Positions 8,130 to 15,898 of a stretch of 64,000 nt of DNA are shown here, piece after piece. Positions within the stretch are counted from its first letter, which is position 1, and every line of letters starts with the position of its first letter. The position numbers and the translations under genes are program-made. The notes below the pieces were generated by a model, which saw nothing but the letters and a program-made list of their open reading frames with translations, had not been told where the DNA came from and did not search any database. This DNA is from Aurantiacibacter suaedae (GTDB taxonomy: Bacteria > Pseudomonadota > Alphaproteobacteria > Sphingomonadales > Sphingomonadaceae): NCBI RefSeq assembly GCF_005434915.1, contig NZ_SKCG01000002.1, forward strand, positions 620,948-684,947, read 5' to 3'.

Positions 8130-8672
8130 ATGGCAAAGCTGCCGAGCAGACTGCACCACACCGCCTATGTGACGAAGAATCTGGAAAAGACGCGCGCCTT
8201 TTACGAGGACGTGATCGGCCTGCCGCTGTCGGCCACCTGGTGCGAGGCGGATATGCTGTTCGGCAAAATGCGCACCTATTGCCACGTGTTCTTCGACCTT
8301 GGCGACGGCAGTTCGCTGGCGTTCTTCCAGTTCGCCAATGCCGACGATCAGGCCGAGTTCGGGCCGGAGATTCCCTCTTCGCCGTTCATCCACATCGCGC
8401 TGAATGTCGATGCCGAATGCCAGGCAGGGATCGAGCAGCGGATCAAGGAGGCCGGGATTTCAGCGCCCGATACCTATGTGCTGGAGCACGGCTATTGCCG
8501 CTCGGTCTATGTGAAGGACCCGAATGGCATGATCGTGGAATTCTGCAACGACGACCCGCGCGCGGACGAAGGCAAGGCCGAGCGCAAGGCCAAGGCCCAT
8601 GCCGAGCTCAAGCGCTGGCTCGCGGGCAATTATGAGAACAACAACACCTTCCGCAAGGAAGAGGCGGCATAG
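8130..8672 (+). CDS. VOC (glyoxalase/dioxygenase superfamily) protein
   Basis: A 180-residue protein with one to two vicinal-oxygen-chelate modules. It starts LHHTAYVTKNLEKTRAFYEDVIGLPL with the first metal His near residue 9-10. A second candidate His lies in FIHIALNVD, and the final Glu is in NGMIVEFCND. It is longer than glyoxalase I by a charged Lys/Ala-rich C-terminal tail. The reaction (isomerase, extradiol dioxygenase or epimerase) cannot be told from sequence. It lies 61 bp after the CoA-transferase and 10 bp before the MetE-like gene, on the same strand, so it is probably in one operon with them. Confidence 0.8.
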   Translation: MAKLPSRLHHTAYVTKNLEKTRAFYEDVIGLPLSATWCEADMLFGKMRTYCHVFFDLGDGSSLAFFQFANADDQAEFGPEIPSSPFIHIALNVDAECQAGIEQRIKEAGISAPDTYVLEHGYCRSVYVKDPNGMIVEFCNDDPRADEGKAERKAKAHAELKRWLAGNYENNNTFRKEEAA

Positions 8673-8682
8673 GGCCACGCGC

Positions 8683-9804
8683 ATGAGCGGTTTCGCCACC
8701 ACCCACACCGGCAGCCTGCCACGTCCCGACTATCTGCTCGATCTGATGTTCGCGCGCGAGGGCGGCGAGACGGTCGATCCCGCCGCGCTCGATGCAGCGG
8801 TGGAACAGGCCACGGCGGAGGTGGTTGCGCGGCAGATCGAAGCGGGGCTCACTGTCGTCAACGATGGCGAGATGTCGAAGCCGAGCTACGCCACCTACAT
8901 CAAGCACCGGCTCTCGGGCTTTGGCGGCGAGGCAGGGCAATACGAATTCGCCGACCTCGAGGACTTCCCCGGTGCCAAGGCACAGGTGTTCGGCAACAAG
9001 GGGCGCACGAAACGCTCGGCCCCCGCCTGCACCGCGCCGATCACGGTGATCGACATGGAAGCCCCGCGCATCGACGCCGAGCGGCTCCAGCGGCTGGCGC
9101 AGGGGCGCGGCACCTTCATGTCGGCGGCCTCGCCGGGGGTTACGGCGCTGTTCTTCCCCAACCAGTACTATGCCAGCGACGAGGACTATGTCTTCGCGCT
9201 CGCCGAGGGGCTGCGGCACGAATACGAGACCATCGCAGCGGCGGGGATCACCTTGCAGGTCGATTGCCCCGACCTTGCCATGGGCCGCCATGTGCAGTTC
9301 ACCGATCTCACCCTTGCAGAGTTCCGCCAGCGGATCGGCATGAACGTCGCCGCGCTCAACCATGCCTTGCAGAACATTCCGCCCGAGCAATGCCGGATGC
9401 ACCTGTGCTGGGGCAATTACCCCGGCCCGCACCACTGCGACGTGGCGCTGGCCGAAATCGCCGACATCGTGTGGCAGGCGAAGCCGCAGACGGTGCTGCT
9501 CGAAGGCGCCAACCCGCGCCATGCGCACGAGTTCGCCTACTTCGAAAGCCATCCCTTGCCGCAAGACAAGGTGCTCTGCCCTGGCATGATCGAACCGCAA
9601 AGCCCCTATATCGAGCACCCCGAGCTGATCGCGCAGCGGATCGGCCGCTATGCTGATCTGCTCGGGCGCGAGCGGGTGATGGCGGGGGTGGACTGCGGGT
9701 TCTCGGTCCATGCCGGCAGCAATGCGCTCGATCCGCAAGTGGTCTGGGCGAAACTGGCCGCGCTGAGCGAAGGCGCGCGGATAGCCACGTCACGCTACTG
9801 GTAA
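8683..9804 (+). CDS. Cobalamin-independent methionine synthase II family protein (MetE C-domain-like)
   Basis: A 373-residue protein resembling only the C-terminal catalytic half of MetE. It begins TTHTGSLPRP and carries the barrel with candidate zinc-ligand motifs, HLCWGNYPGPHH in the middle and GVDCGFSVHAG near the end. True MetE is about 750 aa; stand-alone C-domain proteins of this kind are often found in catabolic clusters. Start ATG 8683 (MSGFATT); the longer frame merely shadows the VOC tail. It may transfer a methyl or related group to a thiol, or act as an epoxide/thiol-type transferase as in distant relatives. The substrate is unknown. Confidence 0.8.
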   Translation: MSGFATTHTGSLPRPDYLLDLMFAREGGETVDPAALDAAVEQATAEVVARQIEAGLTVVNDGEMSKPSYATYIKHRLSGFGGEAGQYEFADLEDFPGAKAQVFGNKGRTKRSAPACTAPITVIDMEAPRIDAERLQRLAQGRGTFMSAASPGVTALFFPNQYYASDEDYVFALAEGLRHEYETIAAAGITLQVDCPDLAMGRHVQFTDLTLAEFRQRIGMNVAALNHALQNIPPEQCRMHLCWGNYPGPHHCDVALAEIADIVWQAKPQTVLLEGANPRHAHEFAYFESHPLPQDKVLCPGMIEPQSPYIEHPELIAQRIGRYADLLGRERVMAGVDCGFSVHAGSNALDPQVVWAKLAALSEGARIATSRYW

Positions 9805-9840
9805 GCCGGGCCTTCCCGCGCTAGGCGGGCTGCTGGCAGT

Positions 9841-9925
9841 GCGGGCGTGGCGGAATGGTAGACGCCGGGGACTTAAAATCCCCTGAGCCTTGCTCGTGCG
9901 GGTTCGAGTCCCGCCGCCCGCACCA
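9841..9925 (+). tRNA. tRNA-Leu (anticodon UAA)
   Basis: The acceptor arms GCGGGCG (9841-9847) and CGCCCGC (9915-9921) pair perfectly, followed by A and an encoded CCA (9923-9925). The anticodon stem GGGGA/TCCCC encloses the loop CTTAAAA with anticodon TAA at 9874-9876. A long variable arm (GAGCCTTGCTC) marks a class II tRNA, and the T-arm GGGTTCGAGTCCC is canonical. No integrase or duplicated 3' end adjoins. Confidence 0.95.
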
Positions 9926-10087
9926 GCATCCCGCTACCGCAGCATCGCTGCTCGAACACCGCACTATGCGCTTTGCGCTATGTAAATGCCATGAAGATGC
10001 GGTGCCATTACTGTCGCTGGTCTGATACCTTCTAGTGTCTGGGCGTAGGTGTTGATAAACCAATCCTGAACGATCTTTTGTCAATTT

Positions 10088-10771
10088 GTGACGCAGGCAG
10101 AAACAATGAACCTTTCTGTCACGGAGCAATCGGTAACGCCTATGCAAGACCCAGCAAGGCTCGACAGCACGAGCACCGCAAACTCAGGGCCGGAGCCCAA
10201 GGGCGCCGAAATGCGTGCGGCGCCTCGCGTTGGGCTGCTGATTCGCCCAGCCAAGCTCATCTCGCCCGAACACCAGTTCGTCTGCGTTATCCGCGACTTG
10301 TCGGAGACCGGGCTTAGCGTCTGCGTGTTTCACGCCCTGCCCGATTGCAGCGAATATACGATCGAGTTTCAGAACGGCGACCAGATCAAGGCCGAAGTGA
10401 TGTGGCGCGATGGCGACCGGATGGGCCTGCAATTTATGGAGCGTGCCGATCTCGACCGGCTCATCCAGAGCCCGAGCCGCTTCGGCAAGCGTCCGATTCG
10501 CGTCGAGTTCGATTGTCCCGCCATTCTCGCGATGCCGGGGCGCGATTTTTCGGTACGGATCTGCGATATCTCGGGCCAGGGGGCGAAAATCGCCTGTGAC
10601 GAGCACCTGATGCTCGCCTCCAGCGTCGTCCTCAGGGCCGCTCACCTTCCCTCCACGCGAGCCAAGATCCGCTGGCGGCGCAACGGGGCCTATGGCCTCG
10701 TGTTCGAGGATACGCTGCAAATGAGCGAACTGGCGCGCATTGTCGCCGCCATGCAGCACGTTTCGCTCTGA
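10088..10771 (+). CDS. Protein with two PilZ domains
   Basis: A 227-residue soluble protein containing two PilZ-type modules, about residues 40-110 (RAAPRVGLLI...IRDLSETGLSV...MGLQF) and 125-220 (RPIRVEFDCPA...ICDISGQGAKI...YGLVFED). PilZ domains bind cyclic di-GMP through an RxxxR plus (D/N)xSxxG motif. Here DLSETG and DISGQG supply the second part in both modules, while the first arginine pattern is incomplete, so ligand binding is uncertain. The longest start is GTG 10088; ATG 10106 is an alternative. It is probably a c-di-GMP-linked regulator of motility or envelope functions. It stands alone between the tRNA and msrB. Confidence 0.8.
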   Translation: MTQAETMNLSVTEQSVTPMQDPARLDSTSTANSGPEPKGAEMRAAPRVGLLIRPAKLISPEHQFVCVIRDLSETGLSVCVFHALPDCSEYTIEFQNGDQIKAEVMWRDGDRMGLQFMERADLDRLIQSPSRFGKRPIRVEFDCPAILAMPGRDFSVRICDISGQGAKIACDEHLMLASSVVLRAAHLPSTRAKIRWRRNGAYGLVFEDTLQMSELARIVAAMQHVSL

Positions 10772-10785
10772 CCTGCGGCTAGGCC

Positions 10786-11289
10786 CTAGGCAGGCCGGAA
10801 ATCGAGTGCCACGCCGTTGATGCAGTGGCGCTTGCCGGTCGGGCGGGGGCCATCGTCGAACACGTGGCCCAGATGCCCGCCGCAATCCGCGCAATGGACC
10901 TCGCGGCGGACGTAGCCGAGCTTGCGGTCGGTAGAATAGCCCACCGCGCCCGCGTCGATCGCCTGATAGAAGCTCGGCCAGCCGGTGCCGCTCTCGAACT
11001 TGGTTTGAGACGAATAGACCGCATTGCCGCATCCGGCACAGGTGAAGGTGCCCGCGCGCTTTTCATCATTCAGCGGCGAGGAGAACGGGCGCTCGGTCGC
11101 CTCTTCGCGCAGCACGCGGTATTCCATATCGGTGAGGCGGCGGCGCCATTCGCCGTCGGTGCGGGAAACGCGGAAGCTCTGCTGGGCCTTGGCGGGCTCG
11201 CTGCCGCAGGCGCTGAGCACAGGGAGCGACACGCCCACGCCCAGCCAGGTCAGCGCGGCGCGACGGGAAAGCTTAGGATCGTGAGTCAT
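10786..11289 (-). CDS. msrB: Peptide-methionine (R)-S-oxide reductase, exported lipoprotein form
   Basis: A 167-residue MsrB. The zinc-binding pairs CAGC and CADC frame the core, and the catalytic Cys lies in the conserved RHCINGVALDF near the C-terminus. The motif GTGWPSF is intact. Unlike cytosolic MsrB, the N-terminus has a twin-arginine region (SRRAALTWLG) followed by a lipobox LSAC. This suggests Tat export and lipid anchoring, so that it repairs oxidised methionines in the cell envelope. It lies 9 bp upstream of the permease gene on the same strand. Confidence 0.92.
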   Translation of the reverse strand: MTHDPKLSRRAALTWLGVGVSLPVLSACGSEPAKAQQSFRVSRTDGEWRRRLTDMEYRVLREEATERPFSSPLNDEKRAGTFTCAGCGNAVYSSQTKFESGTGWPSFYQAIDAGAVGYSTDRKLGYVRREVHCADCGGHLGHVFDDGPRPTGKRHCINGVALDFRPA

Positions 11290-11298
11290 GGGGCACCT

Positions 11299-12576
11299 TT
11301 AGCGGGCCGCGGCGGAACCCTTGCTGAACAGGCCGCGCACGAACCCGAGCGGTCCGCGCCGTCTCTCCTTAGTCTTTATAGGGGCTTGCGGCCCGGATTT
11401 CATCACTCGCTTGCGGAACATGCTTGCGCCCACCCGCACGAACACGGCGACGCACAGCGCCTGCCAGCCAAGCGCCAGCGCGTGTGGCCACAGGCGCTCG
11501 TCCATTGCCGCGTGCGCCACCATCACGAAGGGCGAGCTTAAGGGAAAGGCCATGCCGAGCCAGTCGATCCAGCCGCCGGCGTTGGTGATCGTGAGGCTGG
11601 AGAGGAAGAACACCAGAACCTGCAACATGGTGGCGGGCATCGACAGCGTCTGCACCTCGCGCACCGTTTTCGCCTGCGAGCCGATGGTGAGGAAAATTGC
11701 GCCGAGCAGCAGGTAGCCCATGGCGAAATAGAGCGCGAACAAAGCCATAAAGATCGGCCAGCCGACGCCCGGCATCGCGTAGTCCGACAGCGAGACCCCG
11801 CCCGCAGTCAGCACAATCCCGGCCGTGGTGCCCCAGACGGCAATACCCACCACCGACACCGCCAGCATCGCAAACAACTTGCCGAGGAACAGCGCGTCCA
11901 TCGGGATCGCCGCAGCGAGCACCTCGATGATCTTGTTGCCTTTTTCCTCGACGAGGTTCGACAGAACCATGGAGGCGAGCAGCATTATGAGCAGGAACAG
12001 CAGCACCTGCCCGCCCTGCGCGGTGTTGATGCGGGCCGAATTGCGCGCGGCGGCGCTCGAGGCGACTTCGCTGGTGGCAACCTCGGGATAGGCGAGCGAC
12101 TGCCCTTCGGCCTGCGCGGCGATCATGCTCACGATGCCTTGCCAGCGTTCGATGCTGCCTTCGGTGGCGGTGAGATGCGGCGCGGCAGGCGTGCCGGTGA
12201 CCACGGCGGCGAGTTGTCCTTCGCTTTCCTGCAAGGCGACCTCGGCGTCGAACGGCTCTCCTGGCGCAACAGCGCGCAGCTCGCTCATCGGGGGCACCGC
12301 TTCGCCGAGGCGTTCGGCAAGCGCATTGCCTGCGGCAAGCATGGCCTGGTTGTCGTCGGCGCTCATGGCGAAGCCGATGCTCGCAACGCCCGCGTTCTGT
12401 TGCACCTGCGCGCCGACGCCGCCTGCCAGCGCCATCACCACCACCGGAAACAGCGGCCCGAGCAGGAAGAAGATGAACGCGCGGCTGAACAGGATCGCGG
12501 TAAAGTCGCGCCGCGCAACTACATAGGCGGCCTTGAGCAGCGGCAGGCGCCCTCCGGGCTGACGTTCAGTGCTCAT
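11299..12576 (-). CDS. ABC-2 type transporter permease (NatB-like)
   Basis: A 425-residue ABC-2 family permease. One N-terminal membrane segment (about residues 25-50) precedes a large extracytoplasmic domain to about residue 185. A cluster of five or six segments follows in the C-terminal half (VLLFLLIMLLASMVL, LFAMLAVSVVGIAVWG and onward). This layout matches NatB-type sodium or drug exporters. It overlaps its ATPase gene by 4 bp (ATGA). The C-terminal tail is basic. The transported substrate is unknown. Confidence 0.85.
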   Translation of the reverse strand: MSTERQPGGRLPLLKAAYVVARRDFTAILFSRAFIFFLLGPLFPVVVMALAGGVGAQVQQNAGVASIGFAMSADDNQAMLAAGNALAERLGEAVPPMSELRAVAPGEPFDAEVALQESEGQLAAVVTGTPAAPHLTATEGSIERWQGIVSMIAAQAEGQSLAYPEVATSEVASSAAARNSARINTAQGGQVLLFLLIMLLASMVLSNLVEEKGNKIIEVLAAAIPMDALFLGKLFAMLAVSVVGIAVWGTTAGIVLTAGGVSLSDYAMPGVGWPIFMALFALYFAMGYLLLGAIFLTIGSQAKTVREVQTLSMPATMLQVLVFFLSSLTITNAGGWIDWLGMAFPLSSPFVMVAHAAMDERLWPHALALGWQALCVAVFVRVGASMFRKRVMKSGPQAPIKTKERRRGPLGFVRGLFSKGSAAAR

Positions 12577-13553
12577 GCGGGGGCTCCCGGTTGGTTCGCG
12601 ACCATGTCTTTCGCCGCTGCCTCGCCCGCGATGGCGACGAAGGCATCGTGCAGTCCGGCACGTTCGATCGAGAGCGAGAGGATGCCCGCCTCACCCTCGA
12701 TCAGCGCCTTGAGCAGTGGCTCCACACCGCTTTCGGGCAGCGCGAAGGTCCAGAAGTCGCCCACTTGGCGCGCGTCTTTCGGCAGGGCGGCCAGCCAGCC
12801 GCCCTCGCGGCGGCGCGTTTCGAGGCGCACTTGCGCGGGGATACGGTCGCGCGCTTCGTCGACCCTGCCCGCGAACGGCACCTTGCCGCCCGCGATGATG
12901 GCGATGCCTTCGCACAGCCGCTCGGCATGAGCGATGACGTGGGTGGAAAAGATCACCGTGGTGCCCTTGTCGGCCAGCCCGCGGATCAGCACCTCCAGTT
13001 TGCCCTGGTTGATTGCATCGAGGCCGGAAAACGGCTCGTCGAGCACCACCAGCCTGGGCTCGTGAACCAGCGTGCCGAGCAGTTGCACGGTTTGCGCCAT
13101 GCCCTTGGAAAGCTGGCGGATCTGCCGCTCGACCGCATGGCCGAGGCCATGGCTTTCGAGCAGTTCGCGCGCCTTCTCGCGGCCCTGTTTCAGCGGCAGG
13201 CCGCGCAGCGCGCCCATGAAGGCGATGGCCTCGTAGGCTTTCATCGCTGGATACAGCCCGCGTTCTTCGGGCAGATAGCCGATGAAGCGCGCCACATCCT
13301 GCGGGTTGCTCGCGCCCAGCACCATGCGCTCGCCCGCGTCGGGATCGATAATGCCAAGCAGCATCCGCAAAGTGGTGGTCTTGCCCGCGCCGTTGGGGCC
13401 GAGAATGCCGTAGATCGCGCCGGTGGGAATGGCGAGGTCCACCCCGTCGACCGCCGTGGTGCCGTCGAACCGCTTTACCAGCCCGCGTGCCGAAATGGCG
13501 AGCGGGAGCGGGGTGTCGGTGCCTGCGGAGAAATCGCCTGTCGCCATGGTCAT
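12573..13553 (-). CDS. ABC transporter ATP-binding protein (NatA-like)
   Basis: A 326-residue ATPase. Walker A GPNGAGKTT is at residues 52-60. The signature-like LSKGMAQ precedes Walker B LVVLDEP, and the switch His lies in FSTHV. The C-terminal extension of about 90 residues is the DUF4162-type domain typical of NatA/drug-export ATPases. It energises the overlapping ABC-2 permease downstream. An N-terminal extension of about 18 residues precedes the core. It is divergent from queG (about 30 bp gap), so both promoters must overlap. Confidence 0.9.
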   Translation of the reverse strand: MTMATGDFSAGTDTPLPLAISARGLVKRFDGTTAVDGVDLAIPTGAIYGILGPNGAGKTTTLRMLLGIIDPDAGERMVLGASNPQDVARFIGYLPEERGLYPAMKAYEAIAFMGALRGLPLKQGREKARELLESHGLGHAVERQIRQLSKGMAQTVQLLGTLVHEPRLVVLDEPFSGLDAINQGKLEVLIRGLADKGTTVIFSTHVIAHAERLCEGIAIIAGGKVPFAGRVDEARDRIPAQVRLETRRREGGWLAALPKDARQVGDFWTFALPESGVEPLLKALIEGEAGILSLSIERAGLHDAFVAIAGEAAAKDMVANQPGAPA

Positions 13554-13582
13554 GCTGTCACTTTAGGAGGGAGGAATGAACC

Positions 13583-14656
13583 TTGCACACCCCTACCATG
13601 GTTAATCTCGCCGAGACCACGTTGCAGGAGCGCCTGCGCGAAAAGGCGCGCGAACTGGGTTTTGCCGCCATCGGCTTTGCGCCGGCGGAAGATGACCCGG
13701 TGCGCGCGGCGCGGCTGCACGAGTGGATCGAGGCTGGGTACCACGGCGATATGCAGTGGATGGCCGATCGCGCCGACGTGCGGCAGGGTCCGCAGTCGAT
13801 GTGGCCGCTGGCCAAAAGCGTGATCGCGCTGGGGATGAGCTATGCGCCGGAAGTCGATCCGCTGGCGCTGGAGGGCGATCCCGAAAAGGCGCGCATCTCG
13901 GTCTATGCCCATGGCCGGGACTATCATGATGTGGTGAAAAAGGCGCTGAAGGCGCTGGCGCGCTGGCTGGTGGAACAGGAACCCGAGACCGAACTCAAGG
14001 TCTTCGTCGATACGGCGCCGGTGATGGAAAAGCCACTCGGGCAAGTGGCGGGGCTGGGCTGGCAGGGCAAGCACACCAACCTCGTGAGCCGCGAACATGG
14101 CTCGTGGCTGTTTCTCGGCGCGATCTACACCACGGCGGAATTTGTGCCCGATAAGCCGCAGACCGATCACTGCGGATCGTGCCGCGCGTGCCAGGATGCC
14201 TGCCCGACCGATGCCTTCCCGTCACCCTACAAGCTCGATGCGCGCCGCTGCATTTCCTATCTGACGATCGAATATGCCGGGCCGATTCCCGAAGAGTTTC
14301 GCGAAGCCATCGGCAACCGCATTTATGGCTGCGACGATTGCCTTGCCGTGTGCCCATGGAACAAGTTTGCCGAGACGGCTGCGCGGCACAAGGCCTTCGC
14401 CGCGCGCGAGGAGCTGATTGAACCAATTGTGGCCGAGTTATTGGCCCTCGACGATGCCGCTTTTCGCGCAAAATTCTCCGGCTCGCCGATCAAGCGGATC
14501 GGGCGCAACCGCTTCGTACGCAACTGCCTCATCGCCGCCGGGAACAGCGGCAACGCCGAGTTGATCGAACCGGTGCGAACCTTGACCGACGATGCGGACC
14601 CCGTCGTCGCGGAAGCCGCGCGCTGGGCGCTGGGCAGGCTTACCGCAATTCCTTGA
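13583..14656 (+). CDS. queG: Epoxyqueuosine reductase QueG
   Basis: A 357-residue cobalamin- and iron-sulfur-dependent enzyme that reduces epoxyqueuosine to queuosine in tRNA wobble positions. The N-terminal DUF1730 domain is followed by two [4Fe-4S] motifs, [12 protein letters not shown] and [10 protein letters not shown], and a C-terminal HEAT-like segment ending AARWALGRL. The start is probably TTG 13583: the strong site AGGAGGGAGG (13564-13573) is about 9 bases from it but 24 from the next ATG (13598). The 3' end overlaps the convergent ferredoxin reductase gene by 17 bp. Confidence 0.93.
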   Translation: MHTPTMVNLAETTLQERLREKARELGFAAIGFAPAEDDPVRAARLHEWIEAGYHGDMQWMADRADVRQGPQSMWPLAKSVIALGMSYAPEVDPLALEGDPEKARISVYAHGRDYHDVVKKALKALARWLVEQEPETELKVFVDTAPVMEKPLGQVAGLGWQGKHTNLVSREHGSWLFLGAIYTTAEFVPDKPQTDHCGSCRACQDACPTDAFPSPYKLDARRCISYLTIEYAGPIPEEFREAIGNRIYGCDDCLAVCPWNKFAETAARHKAFAAREELIEPIVAELLALDDAAFRAKFSGSPIKRIGRNRFVRNCLIAAGNSGNAELIEPVRTLTDDADPVVAEAARWALGRLTAIP

Positions 14657-15866
14657 GCGGCCTCTCGACGTCTGCCACTTCGGCAGCGTCGACCTGCGTG
14701 CGCGCCTCGATCAGCTTGCGGCCCTGCACATAGTCCTTCGTGCGGTTGACGGCGTCGATCGCGATGACGCGGCCATCCTTCAGATAAACCACGGAAAAGC
14801 TCCGCTCCGCCGGGTCACCCCGCAGCACCGTGGCGTCGTGCCCCTGGCTGATACCGGCGGTTTGCAACCTCAGGTCGTACTGGTTCGACCAGAACCACGG
14901 GAACGCCTCGTAGGGCACCGGCGCGCCGCAGATCGAGCGGGCGGCGGTCGTCGCCATGTCGTTGGCGTTCTGCACGCTTTCGAGCCGGATCACCGCGCCG
15001 CCGGCATAGGCATTGGCATGGGCTGCACAGTCGCCGACGGCATAGATGTCGGGCAGGCTGGTGTGGCAGAATTCGTCGACATCCACGCCGTTCGCTCCGG
15101 CAGCCCCGGCATCGATCAGCGGGCCGACGGCAGGAACGATCCCGATCCCGACCACCACCGCATCGCAGGCAATCACTTCGCCGTCGATCAGCTCCACCCC
15201 GGTCACGCGGGTGCCGTCGCCCTGGAGGCATTCGACCCCGACGCCCAGCCGCAGGTCCACACCCTGCGCGCGGTGTTCGTCCTCGTAAAAGCGGGAAAGT
15301 TCCTCGCCCGCCACGCGTGACAGCACCCGGTCAAGCGCCTCGATCAGCACCACCTCGCAGCCCAGTTTGCGCAGCACGGCAGCCGCCTCGAGCCCGATAT
15401 AGCCGCCGCCGATCACGACGATCCGGCGCCTGCCTGCCGCCAGCTCGGCCATCAGCGTGTCGACATCGGCCTTGTCGCGCACCGCGTGGACACCTTCGAG
15501 ATTGCCGCCGCTGCACGATAGCCTGCGCGCATTGCCGCCCGCCGCCCAGATCAGGTGGCCATAGCCCATCTTATCGCCGCCGGAGAGCGTGATCTGATGC
15601 GCCTCGGGATCGATCCGTGTCACCGCCTTGCCGAGGTGCAGTGTCACCGCCTTTTCGGCCCAGAAGGCCTCGGGCCGGATAAGCAGACGCTCGAACGGTT
15701 TGTCGCCCGCAAGATATTCCTTCGACAGCGGTGGACGCTCGTAGGGAGGAAGCGGATCGCGCCCGACCATGCCGATCGAGCCGGTAAAGCCCTGTTGCCG
15801 CAAGGCGATGGCGGCCTGAGCGCCGCCATGGCCGGCCCCCACGATGATCACGTCGTAGCTTGTCAT
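14640..15866 (-). CDS. FAD/NAD(P)-dependent ferredoxin (rhodocoxin/putidaredoxin) reductase
   Basis: A 408-residue reductase with the N-terminal FAD motif GAGHGG, the [13 protein letters not shown] segment typical of putidaredoxin-type reductases, a second Rossmann motif [10 protein letters not shown] for NAD(P)H, and the FAD-contacting YAVGDCA. These enzymes reduce [2Fe-2S] ferredoxins that feed P450s or Rieske oxygenases. No ferredoxin gene adjoins, so it could serve the P450 at 1782-2963, some 12 kb away. That link is inference. Confidence 0.88.
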   Translation of the reverse strand: MTSYDVIIVGAGHGGAQAAIALRQQGFTGSIGMVGRDPLPPYERPPLSKEYLAGDKPFERLLIRPEAFWAEKAVTLHLGKAVTRIDPEAHQITLSGGDKMGYGHLIWAAGGNARRLSCSGGNLEGVHAVRDKADVDTLMAELAAGRRRIVVIGGGYIGLEAAAVLRKLGCEVVLIEALDRVLSRVAGEELSRFYEDEHRAQGVDLRLGVGVECLQGDGTRVTGVELIDGEVIACDAVVVGIGIVPAVGPLIDAGAAGANGVDVDEFCHTSLPDIYAVGDCAAHANAYAGGAVIRLESVQNANDMATTAARSICGAPVPYEAFPWFWSNQYDLRLQTAGISQGHDATVLRGDPAERSFSVVYLKDGRVIAIDAVNRTKDYVQGRKLIEARTQVDAAEVADVERPLKELR

Positions 15867-15898
15867 GGCGGCGTGTTGCCCGGATTACACGCTCAGCG

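Noticed and set aside
9815-9829. Terminator between the MetE-like gene and tRNA-Leu
   Set aside because: CCCGC/GCGGG gives only a 5-bp stem and no T-run follows.
9841-9925. tRNA-Leu as an integration site of a mobile island
   Set aside because: No integrase, no repeated 3' tRNA fragment and no composition shift downstream.
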